A stretch of 35,505 nt of DNA, from assembly GCF_014640675.1 (NCBI RefSeq), contig NZ_BMHK01000035.1, forward strand, positions 1 to 35,505, read 5' to 3'. How positions within the stretch are numbered: position 1 is the first letter of the stretch; each line of letters starts with the position of its first letter. Origin of the DNA: Novosphingobium endophyticum (GTDB lineage Bacteria > Pseudomonadota > Alphaproteobacteria > Sphingomonadales > Sphingomonadaceae). This document shows positions 7,345 to 16,033 of the stretch, piece by piece. The position numbers and the translations under genes were made by a program. The notes under the pieces were generated by a model. That model was not told the DNA's origin and did not search any database. It saw nothing but the letters and a program-made list of their open reading frames with translations.

Positions 7345-8145
7345 TTACCGCACCACTGCCCGCGTGTAGAGATGCCAGGTCGCATAGCCCAGCACCGGCA
7401 GCACCACCGCCAGCCCGACCAGCGCGGGAAGCGCCCCCAGCACCAGCAAGGCGACGACGATCAGGCCCCAGACCGCGATCGTCACGGGGTTCCGCCGCGC
7501 GACGCGTACCGAAGTGCGCATGGCCGTGCCCCAGTCGGCCGGCTGATCGACCAGCATCGGAAACGAAACGACGCTGATCGCCAGCGTCACGATCGCGAAG
7601 CCCAGCCCGACGAGATTGCCGATCACGATCATGCGCCAGCCCGCCGGGGTGGTGAATACCGCTTCGAGGAAGCCGGCGGCGCTGCCGGTCGCATCCGGCT
7701 GCGCCGCGCCCAGTGTCATGGCATAGATATACCAGGCCGCCACCATCCACAGCACGAACAGCAGCGTGACGACGCTTGCCAGGCTGATGACGGAAAGAGC
7801 GGTCCGGCCGTGGAACACGTCGAGGAAATGCCGCCAGCGCGCGTCGAGGCCCAATTCGCGCCGCCGCGCCAGTTCATAGAAGCCGCTGGCCACGGCGGGG
7901 CCGAGCAGTACCGCGCCTGCCACCAGCGGGAACAGCAAGGGCAGGATGGCTTGGCGATAGGCGTATATCCCCGCCAGTATTACCGCCCCCGGATAGATGA
8001 GGCCGATGAAGACAAGGTCTCCGCGTTTGTCGAGAAAGTCGCCCCACCCCTGGGACAAGGCCACGCGCAGATCGTGCAGGCCGATCTTGCGGATCTGGAT
8101 ATCTTCTCCGGCAGCACCGCTGCCAGCAGGACGAGCAATTGCCAT
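7345..8145 (-). CDS. DUF2189 integral membrane protein
   Basis: The 266-residue product has six hydrophobic segments and the DUF2189 pattern: a short cytoplasmic N-terminus (IRKIGLHDLRVALSQGWGDF), paired helices, then RTSVRVARRNPVTIAVWGLIV and a final helix pair. The family has no established function. ATG at 8145 is chosen because GGGAG lies 8 nt upstream; an earlier in-frame ATG at 8193 would add 16 residues but has no ribosome binding site. The gene faces the oxidase operon, and members of this family are sometimes found near oxidase genes, but no functional link can be read from the sequence. The 230 nt upstream, to the glpD stop, shows no gene. Confidence 0.85.
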   Translation of the reverse strand: MAIARPAGSGAAGEDIQIRKIGLHDLRVALSQGWGDFLDKRGDLVFIGLIYPGAVILAGIYAYRQAILPLLFPLVAGAVLLGPAVASGFYELARRRELGLDARWRHFLDVFHGRTALSVISLASVVTLLFVLWMVAAWYIYAMTLGAAQPDATGSAAGFLEAVFTTPAGWRMIVIGNLVGLGFAIVTLAISVVSFPMLVDQPADWGTAMRTSVRVARRNPVTIAVWGLIVVALLVLGALPALVGLAVVLPVLGYATWHLYTRAVVR

Positions 8146-8375
8146 CGACCACACTCCCATGCTCGGCAGCGATGGGGACCATTGCTCTGTCATACCCCAG
8201 CGGGGATCGTGCCCGGATGCCTCGGCCTGCTGGCGCGAGCCATCGCGCGGCCGGACACGATCTCAGCATCAGGGTTCCCCATGCCTCCGATTGATGGCGC
8301 AGAGTACTCTCATTCGCCTGTGCAGGGCAAGCGAACTGAATGCGGTCGAAAAATCTGGCCGCGCAAGGGCCGGCT

Positions 8376-9872
8376 TCAGGCGGCGGTCTCGTCCTGCCGG
8401 GGGGTCCGGGCCGGCATGTGCCCTGCCACCCAGGACTGCAGCCTCCCGGCCTGCTCCTGTGTAAACAACAGGCCGAGCTTGGTGCGGCGCCAGAGAATGT
8501 CGTCGGCGCTGCAGGCCCATTCGGTGTCGCAGAGGTAGCGCACTTCGCGTTCGCTCAGGCCGCAGCCGAAATCGGCGCCAAGGTCGGCGGCGCACTTCGC
8601 TTTGCCCAGTACCGCATCGATGCGGCTGCCATAGGCCCGTGCCATGCGCAGGCTGCGCTCGGCGCCGAGGAACGGCCAGCGCGCGCGCACCTGATCGAGC
8701 AAGCTCGCAAACGACGCGATATTACCGCCGGGCAGGGGCCGTTCGCGCGTCGCTCCCGCAGGCAGGCCCAGGACCGCCAGGGCGTGTTCGGCAAGGCTGC
8801 GGGCGGTCGTGACCTTGCCGCCGATGACGGAGAGCAGGCCCCGGTCGCGGTCCACTTCGAAATGGTAGTCGCGGCTGATTTTGCTCGCATCGCGCGAACC
8901 GTCGTCGAAGAGCGCGCGGATGCCGCCGAAGCGCCAGACGATGTCCGCCTCCGTCACTGCCTCGCCCAGGTGGCTGTTGGCAGCGGCCAGCAGATAGGCG
9001 ACTTCGCGGGGATCGGGCTCACGTTCGTCGGGCCGGGCGACGGGAATGTCCGTGGTGCCGACGAGCAGGAAGTCCCGCTGATAGGGAATGACGAAGACGA
9101 CCCTCCCATCGGGCATCTGCAACAGGCGCGCGGCGTCGTCCGCCGGTTTTCGCCGCAAAATCAGATGACTGCCGCGCACCAGTCGCACCTGGTGGGCATA
9201 GTCAGAATGCGTGGCCTGGCCGTGGACCGTTCCGGCCCATGGGCCCGCCGCGTTGATCAGGAAGCGCGAGGAAATGGTGCGCTCAAGGCCCGAACCGTCC
9301 ACCAGCGACACCCGCCAGTCGTTTCCTGTCCTGTCCACTGCTGTGACACGGGTTCGCACGAGAATCCGGGCGCCCCGCTCGGCCGCGTCGAGGGCGTTGA
9401 GAACAACCAGCCGCGAATCGTCGACCCGCGCATCCCAGTAGGCCAGCGCCTGCCGTTTGCGGCCCGCGCGGTCCCGGACCGTCAGGCTTCGCGACCTCGG
9501 AAGCGTTCCGCCGATGGCCAGCAGATCATAGATCCACAGGCCGGCGCGCAGCACGGGCCATGGTCTGCCGCCCGGCGCGGGCTCCAGCACGAACTGGAGC
9601 GGTTCGACAAGGTGCGGCGCGGTGCGCAGCAGAATCGCCCGCTCCCGCAGCGATTCGCGCACGAGCGCGAATTCGCCGTGCTCCAGATAGCGCAGCCCCC
9701 CGTGGACGAGCTTCGTCGAGGCGCTCGAGGTTCCGCTGCCGAGGTCATTTCCCTCGACGAGAAGCACGTCCAGTCCGGCGAGCGCAGCGGCGCGCGCAAT
9801 CGCTGTCCCGTTTATCCCTCCGCCCACGACGACAAGATCGCAGGCGCCGTACGTCCGGCCTGCGTCGGTCAT
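8376..9872 (-). CDS. glpD: Glycerol-3-phosphate dehydrogenase (FAD-dependent, aerobic)
   Basis: It oxidises sn-glycerol 3-phosphate to dihydroxyacetone phosphate and passes electrons to the quinone pool at the inner membrane. The 498-residue product has the N-terminal FAD-binding fold with GGGINGT (Gly17, Gly19, Gly22), the family motif GSGTSSASTKLVHGGLRYLE just after it, a central substrate domain (FGGIRALFDD; VIGGKVTTARSLAEHAL) and the C-terminal DAO domain. Length fits GlpD (about 500). ATG at 9872 is preferred; the earlier ATG at 9920 adds 16 non-conserved residues and has no ribosome binding site. No glpF or glpK lies beside it, so it is a stand-alone gene. Confidence 0.95.
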   Translation of the reverse strand: MTDAGRTYGACDLVVVGGGINGTAIARAAALAGLDVLLVEGNDLGSGTSSASTKLVHGGLRYLEHGEFALVRESLRERAILLRTAPHLVEPLQFVLEPAPGGRPWPVLRAGLWIYDLLAIGGTLPRSRSLTVRDRAGRKRQALAYWDARVDDSRLVVLNALDAAERGARILVRTRVTAVDRTGNDWRVSLVDGSGLERTISSRFLINAAGPWAGTVHGQATHSDYAHQVRLVRGSHLILRRKPADDAARLLQMPDGRVVFVIPYQRDFLLVGTTDIPVARPDEREPDPREVAYLLAAANSHLGEAVTEADIVWRFGGIRALFDDGSRDASKISRDYHFEVDRDRGLLSVIGGKVTTARSLAEHALAVLGLPAGATRERPLPGGNIASFASLLDQVRARWPFLGAERSLRMARAYGSRIDAVLGKAKCAADLGADFGCGLSEREVRYLCDTEWACSADDILWRRTKLGLLFTQEQAGRLQSWVAGHMPARTPRQDETAA

Positions 9873-10503
9873 GGTTTGCGGTTCCCGGTACGGAATTCGA
9901 TCGGGCGGAGCCGGCGCCATCTTAAATAAGCAAAAACAACTACTTGTCTGAATTCGTGTGTCACTGCCTTCAACACCTGACTCTCAATTGTTACAGCATT
10001 AAAGCACTGTTGAATGGCACAGTTTTCCCGCCTCGTGGAGACCAGGGGCAGGTCGTTTCCCGCAGGACGGTTCCCATGCCCAGTGGGACACGACCGCCGC
10101 CTTCGCGTTTTCGGCCTGGCATCCCTCCCATCCTCTACGCCGAGCATCAAGGAAGAATCGTGATACAGTCGCATCCGGGATTGGTTTAACTTCGTCTCAT
10201 TAACCTGCCCAAAAAAGGCGGCGGGGATACATGTCGAGAGCAGCTCGACGCCCGTCGCTACATGACAGGAGTTACACCAAGATATCAGTCACGACGATGG
10301 CTGCGATCCGTAACAACAGCTTCACCGATCATACCGGGGAGCGTATGCCCGCTGCCAAAGGAATTTGGACGACCGGAAATTCACGGATGGGCTCTGCGTG
10401 CCGTCGGCGCCGGGCGGGGCTTTCAAGGCGAAAGTCTGTGCCCAGCATGTCGGACGTCCGGGGCGAGGCCGCAGAGTCGGCCAACAGACATCGGAGTGAG
10501 GGC
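9873..10503. other. Gene-free stretch between glpD and the first Rieske gene
   Basis: About 630 nt lie between two divergent genes. I see no convincing reading frame: the frame joined to the Rieske gene from 10231 has Arg/Ser-rich, non-conserved sequence and no ribosome binding site. The first 100 nt are AT-rich (CTTAAATAAG, runs of A) and probably hold the glpD promoter. The last 20 nt hold the Rieske ribosome binding site. No strong hairpin or repeat was found. Confidence 0.5.
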
Positions 10504-11559
10504 ATGATCTTTCATCATAACGCATGGCACGCAGCCGCACGGGCTATCGAACTCGATCGCACGCTGCGGGCCCGCAGCATCGCAGGCGTGCATGTCCTGA
10601 TGTACTGCAAGCAGGACGGGACGATTGCGGCCACGTCCAACATTTGTCCGCATCGGTTCGCCCCGCTCGATCGCGGCACCTTGGTCGGGGATGCCGTCCG
10701 GTGCAAATATCATGGCCTTGAATTCGGCAGCGATGGCCGCTGTGTCCACAACCCGCACACCGATCGCATCGACGCAAAGATGCATATTCGAAGCTTCCCG
10801 ATCGTCGAACGTCATGGATATGCATGGATATGGCTGGGAGAGTCAGCGCTGGCGGATCCGGCCAAAATCCCCGATCTCAGCGCCTTCGAGGATGGCGATC
10901 GGTATCACTCCGTCCACAGCTATCTCGACGCGGATTATCGGTATGACATTCTCGTCGATAATCTCCTGGACCTTTCCCACGCGGACTATCTCCACGTCGG
11001 GAGCTTCGCTGTCGAGCCGGCGGAGAAGACGACCATCGACGTGCGCGAGGACAATGACGATGTCATCGTCGAGCGGCTCCAGCTTCGGTGCCCCCGGCCG
11101 CCATTCGTTCCCTCCGGCCCGGACGTCGTGGACATGCGGACCATCATCCACTGGCATCCTGGACAGGTCATAACATTCAGGATCGATATGGCGCCCGCGG
11201 GCCAGGACTTCCCGGCCGACGAGAGTTTCAAGTTCTACCACATCGCGACGCCGGCGGATGAGGCGCGAACCCATTATTTCATGGGGCTGCGCTGCGCCGG
11301 GCCGAAAGATCCAAGGGCAGACGAAGCCATGCGCCTCACCCAGGTGAATGTGATCGAAAATGAAGATGGACCGATGCTCGAGGCGATTGACCGGATCATG
11401 GAAGGCCGGGAGCTGATGGAAATGCGGCCGCTCGTGCTGCCGGTCGACAAAGGCGCAATGCGGGTCAGAAGGGTCATGAAACGACTTCTCGCGGTCGAGG
11501 CCGGGGCGGAGCATTCTGCAGCCGCAGGGGCGGGGCATCCTGCATCCGCCGAAGTGTGA
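10504..11559 (+). CDS. Rieske non-heme iron oxygenase, VanA/dicamba-demethylase type (no. 1)
   Basis: This is the oxygenase component of a one-protein-oxygenase Rieske system, the type that removes O-methyl groups or hydroxylates aromatic acids. The 351-residue product has a Rieske [2Fe-2S] site Cys48-x-His50-x16-Cys67-x2-His70 and a catalytic iron site NLLDLSHADYLH (Asp156 bridging; His159, His164 ligands) with likely Asp288 as third ligand. The N-terminus (MIFHHNAWHAAA) departs from the WYMAAW seen in the other three copies here. The ATG at 10504 follows GGAGTGAGGGC. The C-terminus carries a duplicated segment rich in Ala/Gly/His (about residues 333-348). It stands alone on the plus strand, convergent with the cupin gene, and has no reductase neighbour. 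The substrate is unknown. Confidence 0.92.
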   Translation: MIFHHNAWHAAARAIELDRTLRARSIAGVHVLMYCKQDGTIAATSNICPHRFAPLDRGTLVGDAVRCKYHGLEFGSDGRCVHNPHTDRIDAKMHIRSFPIVERHGYAWIWLGESALADPAKIPDLSAFEDGDRYHSVHSYLDADYRYDILVDNLLDLSHADYLHVGSFAVEPAEKTTIDVREDNDDVIVERLQLRCPRPPFVPSGPDVVDMRTIIHWHPGQVITFRIDMAPAGQDFPADESFKFYHIATPADEARTHYFMGLRCAGPKDPRADEAMRLTQVNVIENEDGPMLEAIDRIMEGRELMEMRPLVLPVDKGAMRVRRVMKRLLAVEAGAEHSAAAGAGHPASAEV

Positions 11560-11607
11560 TGGCCTCCATCGCTGCTTCGTGCCCCGACGCTTCGCCCGCC
11601 TGCCGGT

Positions 11608-12177
11608 CTACGGCTTCAGGTTCTCTTCGAATTCCCCGTCGATCAGGACGAATACGATGCGGCAGTTGTCGTTTGAGCGGTTGGCCCAGCCGTGATTGGT
11701 CCCGCGCTGGATGATAATGTCGCCTGCGCGAACCGTCGTTTCGCCCTCATCCATGATCAGCACAAGCTCGCCCTCCAGCACGATCCCGTAGTCGATCGTT
11801 TCCGTGCGATGCATATGCGAGTGCCGCGTTCCCTCGCCAGCGTGGGATGAGGCGTCGGCCGCGCCGATCTCCGCGAAATGGGCGCGGGCCTCCTCCGGCG
11901 TCAGTTGGGACAGGCTTGCATCGTCGGGCGGGATGTCCAGCACGCGGATGCGCGTGCCATTCCTGGGCGGCGCGAGCATGATGCCGTCCTCGTGCGGTTC
12001 ACCCGATGCAGCGTCGATCGGTGCGGGCGTCGCGCGGGTGTTCCAGACTTCGTGAAACATGGGACCGGTGGCGCCGCCCACTTGTTGGACGCGCGCAATG
12101 GGGCCATCCTCCTGGATGATGGCCTTTCCGCCCTTGTCGTGGCCGGTCACGACCCGCCGGACTGTCTTGTTCGCCAT
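11608..12177 (-). CDS. Cupin-domain protein
   Basis: The 189-residue protein has a C-terminal cupin barrel: motif 1 GTRHSHMHRTETIDYGIVLEGE (His119, His121, Glu126 as likely metal ligands) and motif 2 GDIIIQRGTNHGWANRS (His162). The first 100 residues are an extra N-terminal extension with no motif I recognise. Small cupins of this type occur in aromatic and lignin-fragment catabolic operons, where they may act as isomerases, dioxygenases or sensors; no reaction can be assigned here. ATG at 12177 has AAGGAG upstream, so it is preferred over the in-frame start at 12213. It is the last gene of the leftward catabolic cluster, 32 nt after the transferase gene. Confidence 0.85.
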   Translation of the reverse strand: MANKTVRRVVTGHDKGGKAIIQEDGPIARVQQVGGATGPMFHEVWNTRATPAPIDAASGEPHEDGIMLAPPRNGTRIRVLDIPPDDASLSQLTPEEARAHFAEIGAADASSHAGEGTRHSHMHRTETIDYGIVLEGELVLIMDEGETTVRAGDIIIQRGTNHGWANRSNDNCRIVFVLIDGEFEENLKP

Positions 12178-12209
12178 ACCTGTTTGCTCCTTGTCTTCGC
12201 GTGTCTGGA

Positions 12210-12902
12210 TCAAGCTTTGGTGACGGCAGGAGGTTTGAATTGAAGTCCCCGCTCCGCCAGCTCTTCTTCGGCGATCGCTTCGCGCTTCAGGGCGGCAATT
12301 GCACTTGGCCGAGTGCTCGCCCTGTCGAAATGCGCACCGATCGCGGGGAAACCGTCCGCCGCGAAGCCCACGCCGGTAATCCGGAACCAGATCCAGGCGA
12401 GATAGGCATCGATGATCGACCAGCCCTCGGGCATCATCCAGTCCTGCTGCGAAAGCCGGGCCTCAAGAGCGCCGAGCTGGAACTCCAGGGCCTGCCGCGC
12501 GGCTTCCCGTACCTGCGGAGCATGATCGGCCTCGGTTGAAATCATGGGTGCCATCACGAACCGGGTGACAAGCGGATGGAGATCGCTGGAGCATCGAAAC
12601 AGTTGCGTCAGCACATCCGCGCGCCCGGCGGCGTCCCCCCGCACTGGAAGCAGGCCGGCTTCCGGATGCTTCTCGGCAAGATAGCTCAGGATCGCGCCAT
12701 TCTGCACGATCACACCGTCCTGCGTATCCAGGGCCGGCACCTTGCCCGAGGGATTTACCTTGAGGAACTCGGGCTTGCGGTGCTCTCCTGCAAGGAACGC
12801 GACAAGGCGCGCTTCGAACGGCTCACCTATTTCCTCGAGTGCGGTCAGCGTGACGCGTGCGCAGGTTTGCGGCGCGAAATAGAGTATGGGGGCCTTGTTC
12901 AT
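12210..12902 (-). CDS. Glutathione S-transferase family protein
   Basis: The 230-residue protein has a thioredoxin-like N-terminal domain (LYFAPQTCARVTLTALEEIG, then NPSGKVPAL and the Q-N-GAILSYLAEK glutathione-binding segment) and an alpha-helical C-terminal domain. Cys14 sits where the bacterial beta-class catalytic cysteine is expected. In meta-cleavage operons such transferases (BphK-like) dehalogenate or detoxify ring-cleavage products, and others isomerise maleylpyruvate; which applies here is unknown. The ATG at 12902 lies 19 nt past the hydrolase stop, without a clear Shine-Dalgarno site, suggesting coupling to the upstream gene. Confidence 0.9.
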   Translation of the reverse strand: MNKAPILYFAPQTCARVTLTALEEIGEPFEARLVAFLAGEHRKPEFLKVNPSGKVPALDTQDGVIVQNGAILSYLAEKHPEAGLLPVRGDAAGRADVLTQLFRCSSDLHPLVTRFVMAPMISTEADHAPQVREAARQALEFQLGALEARLSQQDWMMPEGWSIIDAYLAWIWFRITGVGFAADGFPAIGAHFDRASTRPSAIAALKREAIAEEELAERGLQFKPPAVTKA

Positions 12903-12921
12903 CGAGCGCACCGAACGCGGG

Positions 12922-14091
12922 TCACGCCGTGTGCCCGCCAAGCGTTTCGGCGAACCAGTCGGACAGGAGATCACGGCCATAAGCCATGTTGTCCGCGCCG
13001 ACGTGCTCGACACCGCCCTCACGCTCGGTGAAGATCACCTTTTCACGGCGCGGCGAGTTCACCAGCTGATCGTAAAGATCGTCCGCATATTTCGGGCTGA
13101 TCTGCCGGTCATTCGCGCCATGGGTGACGAGGAACGGCACCTTGATCCGGTCCATGTGCCCATTGAGATTCATGGCGGATGACTTCTCGAGGAAGTCTTC
13201 CTGATCCTTGGCGCCGAAGACCCAATGCACATGCCCCCAATAATGCGGGACGGGATTTTCGCCTTCGCGCTCCATCCGCTTGTCCTGCACCTCGCGCCAG
13301 TTGTGGTTTGCCCCCCACACGGCGCCGCTGGCGAAACGCGGTTCGTAGGCGACGGCGCGCGGCGCGAAATGTCCGCCCAATGAAATGCCGGTCATGCCGA
13401 TGCGGGCAGCGTCGACCTCGCTCTGCTGCTCGAGCCAGTCGACAGCCTTGCTCGCCCAGCTTTCGCTGTGCGGATCGACCGGCAGGCCCTGCAGGCGCAG
13501 GGCTTCGCCCGAGCCCGGCTGGTCCACGCACAACGTAGAGATACCGCGGCGCGCGAGCTCTTGCGGCAGGCGTGACCAGAACAGCAGCTCCTTGCAGCTG
13601 TCGAGGCCGTTGCAGAAAACGACCGCGGGGCGGCGGCCCCCATTTTCACCCGTGCCTTCACCACGCGTAAACAGTGCGGGCATCATCCCCTTCGAGAGCG
13701 GGACTTCGACACGCTCCCGATTGATCTTGCCCAGTGCGGTCGAGCGATCGAACGCCTCGCGCGCCTTTGCATAGGTTTCCTTCCGGCCGGGGTGGCCATG
13801 GCCCTGCATGCGCTCGGCGGTAAGAAGATAGAGCGCAGCGCGTTCCAGTTTGTTGGAAGCAGAGAAATTGCGTCCCTTGCCTTCGTCCTCATTGGCCAGG
13901 TCCAGCAGCTTTTCGCCCATGGCAGCCCATTGCTTCATGAACTGCGGCGTCCCCGCATCGGCGCCGCTGTTCGCGGCATCCTTGATCGGCTGGCACATAT
14001 CGATGATCTCACCGATCTGCCCGCCGCTCTCCATCGCTATGGCGACGGAGAGGTTCCAGATATAGTTCGGGAAATATTCGAAAAGAGCCAT
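12922..14091 (-). CDS. Alpha/beta hydrolase of the C-C-bond-cleaving / DUF1100-like group
   Basis: The 389-residue product has an alpha-helical N-terminal cap (about 1-125) and a hydrolase fold with nucleophile Ser237 in GISLGGH, acid Asp328 in HGANDRQ and His363 in GGVEHVG. The long helical N-terminus and overall size resemble 2,6-dihydroxypseudooxynicotine hydrolase and FrsA-type proteins, which cleave C-C or ester bonds; the similarity is from motif and length, not an alignment. Beside an extradiol dioxygenase it probably hydrolyses the ring-cleavage product (inference). ATG at 14091 is 4 nt after the dioxygenase stop with AGAGGG upstream, implying translational coupling. Confidence 0.88.
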   Translation of the reverse strand: MALFEYFPNYIWNLSVAIAMESGGQIGEIIDMCQPIKDAANSGADAGTPQFMKQWAAMGEKLLDLANEDEGKGRNFSASNKLERAALYLLTAERMQGHGHPGRKETYAKAREAFDRSTALGKINRERVEVPLSKGMMPALFTRGEGTGENGGRRPAVVFCNGLDSCKELLFWSRLPQELARRGISTLCVDQPGSGEALRLQGLPVDPHSESWASKAVDWLEQQSEVDAARIGMTGISLGGHFAPRAVAYEPRFASGAVWGANHNWREVQDKRMEREGENPVPHYWGHVHWVFGAKDQEDFLEKSSAMNLNGHMDRIKVPFLVTHGANDRQISPKYADDLYDQLVNSPRREKVIFTEREGGVEHVGADNMAYGRDLLSDWFAETLGGHTA

Positions 14092-14095
14092 CCGG

Positions 14096-14998
14096 TCAGC
14101 CCTCTGCCGGCTGGAACAGGCAGGGATCGGGGGCGGCATGCGGCATTGTCTGCGGCCCGCCTTCACCGATGCCCCACTGATCCATCACCAACGGTCCGGG
14201 CTCATGCACCTTGGCCTGATGGTTCTCGAAATCCACGTTCTCCAGTTCGGACGTGTATTCGACGGCGAAGCCCGCCGGCGTGCAGAAGTAGGAGAAGGTG
14301 TTGTTCCCCGCAGTGTGACGCCCCGGGCCCCAGCGCATGTCCGTGCCGCGTTTCCGCAGCCGGCCGGCCCCGCGCATCATGTCGTCCACCGTCAGCATGT
14401 CGTAGGCGACATGATTGAGACAGGGCGGTCCGGGCAGGAAAGCGATCCGGTGATGCGCTTCGTTGCACCGCAGGAAGCACATGAAGTCGCCCAGCCAGTC
14501 GGAAACCTTGAATCCCAGCACGTCGACGAAGAATTTCACCATCGCCTGGTGATCGGGAGAATGCAGCACGATATGGCTGACCTTCACCGGCATGCCTTCC
14601 CAGCGCTCCATCTCGCGCTTGTCGAGCGTTTCCACATCGGCGGAAATCTCGAACGGCAGGCCGTCCGCAGAGAAGAAGCGGAAACCGTAGCCGCCGCCTG
14701 GGGCATCGAGGCCTCGGGGGGCATGGATGATCCTGCATCCCGCTTCTTCGACTTTCCGATGAAGGTCGTCGACATCGGCCCGGCTGTCGGCCGCCAGCGA
14801 GATCACCTCAACGCAATTGGTGTCTCTCTTGTGGAGCCGGACGACATGATGTTCGTCATGCCCGTGGGTCTTGAACCACACGGTGTCATCTTCGGCGGCG
14901 ACTTCGACCAGTCCCCAGTCCTCGGCGTAGAACTTGCGCTCGGCATCGAAGTCCTGAACGCCATAGCCGACATAGCGGATTTCAGTCACACGGCTCAT
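14096..14998 (-). CDS. Two-domain extradiol ring-cleavage dioxygenase (VOC, type I)
   Basis: It is predicted to open a catechol-type ring next to one hydroxyl, using Fe(II). The 300-residue protein has two VOC modules. In the C-terminal module His142 (KVSHIVLH), His196 (CLNHVAYD) and Glu247 (FAVEYTSE) match the 2-His-1-carboxylate iron site. His182/His183 (NEAHHRIAF), His228 and Tyr237 match second-sphere acid-base residues of the 2,3-dihydroxybiphenyl/catechol 2,3-dioxygenase family. Length matches type I enzymes (about 290-310). The start overlaps the Rieske stop (ATGA on the minus strand) with AAGGAGGAG upstream, so the oxygenase and ring-cleavage enzymes are translationally coupled and probably act in sequence. 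Confidence 0.92.
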   Translation of the reverse strand: MSRVTEIRYVGYGVQDFDAERKFYAEDWGLVEVAAEDDTVWFKTHGHDEHHVVRLHKRDTNCVEVISLAADSRADVDDLHRKVEEAGCRIIHAPRGLDAPGGGYGFRFFSADGLPFEISADVETLDKREMERWEGMPVKVSHIVLHSPDHQAMVKFFVDVLGFKVSDWLGDFMCFLRCNEAHHRIAFLPGPPCLNHVAYDMLTVDDMMRGAGRLRKRGTDMRWGPGRHTAGNNTFSYFCTPAGFAVEYTSELENVDFENHQAKVHEPGPLVMDQWGIGEGGPQTMPHAAPDPCLFQPAEG

Positions 14999-16023
14999 TG
15001 CGCGGTCTCCTCCTTCTTGAGTTCCTGGATCTTGCGGCGCGCACGCGTGCCGCCGGTGTCGATGCCGAGCGATACGGGCTTCCTGTCCCAGAAGTCGGCG
15101 GCATCCATATTGGCGTAGGCCGCTTCGATGATCGGCTTGTCTTCGTCCCTGAAGGCTTGCTCCATCAGTCCGGTCAGTATTGCGTCCCCCTCTGCAGACG
15201 GCGGCCCCAGCCGGCTCGTCGCCCAGAAATAGTGGCTCGTCCCTTCGGTCTCGGGGGTGAGGATATGGGCCTGGTGGAGGATAATCCCCTCCTCGCGATT
15301 GCCGCCTGCCGGGCACGCCCCGACCTGCAGATACATACTGGCGGGGGGATCCCACCGCATGTCCAGCCAATGGTCGGTGATCATCTCGGGGTCATAGACG
15401 GCGAGAGTATGCCCGGGGGCGGGGATCTTCGGCATCCACCAGTTGGAGTGGAGTCTCCTGCCCTCGACTTTCACTTCATGCTCGCCCGCGAAAATCACTC
15501 CGCGACCGGCAAAAGTACCCTTGTGGACGAACTCGATGTGACTGAGGTCCATCAAATTGTCGGTGGCGTATTCGTAATTCGCGTTCATCGGCATCAGGCC
15601 GGTCATCGGGGCGTGACCCTCGATCACGATGACCGAGAAATCGGGAATCGCCGCTTCATCGGCCTTTTCGGGATCGCCGGGCCAGAACCAGACAATTCCG
15701 TCGCGCTCGACCACCGGGAAGGTTCGCACCTTGGCGCTAGCAGGAATCTTGTCGGAATAGGGATTGCGCACGCAGGCGCCGGATGTGTCGTAGGTAAGCC
15801 CATGATAGGGGCAGATGATGGTATCCCCTTCGCGCTCGCCTTTCGACAGCGGCGCATAGCGATGGGGGCAACGGTCGACCATGGCCACCGCTTGTCCGTC
15901 TTCCTTGCGCAGGAGCATCACCGGCTCGCCTACCAAACGTCGGCGCAACAGATCATTGCCGACCTCATGGCTCCATGCGGCCATGTACCAGACGTTTTCC
16001 AGAAAGGGCTTCAGTGTGCTCAC
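14995..16023 (-). CDS. Rieske non-heme iron oxygenase, VanA/dicamba-demethylase type (no. 2)
   Basis: The 342-residue oxygenase component has Rieske ligands Cys52, His54, Cys71, His74 (CxHx16CxxH), the iron site NLMDLSHIEFVH (Asp159, His162, His167) and Asp295 in DEDKPIIEA. Start is GTG at 16023, with GAGG 8 nt upstream; the N-terminus MSTLKPFLENVWYMAAW is typical of the family. Placed between a FAD monooxygenase (10-nt gap) and an extradiol dioxygenase (4-nt overlap), it most simply demethylates a methoxy-aromatic to a catechol that the next enzyme cleaves (inference). No ferredoxin or reductase gene is in the cluster. Confidence 0.94.
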   Translation of the reverse strand: MSTLKPFLENVWYMAAWSHEVGNDLLRRRLVGEPVMLLRKEDGQAVAMVDRCPHRYAPLSKGEREGDTIICPYHGLTYDTSGACVRNPYSDKIPASAKVRTFPVVERDGIVWFWPGDPEKADEAAIPDFSVIVIEGHAPMTGLMPMNANYEYATDNLMDLSHIEFVHKGTFAGRGVIFAGEHEVKVEGRRLHSNWWMPKIPAPGHTLAVYDPEMITDHWLDMRWDPPASMYLQVGACPAGGNREEGIILHQAHILTPETEGTSHYFWATSRLGPPSAEGDAILTGLMEQAFRDEDKPIIEAAYANMDAADFWDRKPVSLGIDTGGTRARRKIQELKKEETAQ

Positions 16024-16033
16024 TGGACTATCC

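Noticed and set aside
8340..9929. Long open frame antisense to glpD
   Set aside because: No motifs, and glpD on the other strand has full family signatures.
10231..10503. N-terminal extension of Rieske no. 1
   Set aside because: Arg/Ser-rich, not conserved, and the internal ATG at 10504 has the better ribosome binding site.
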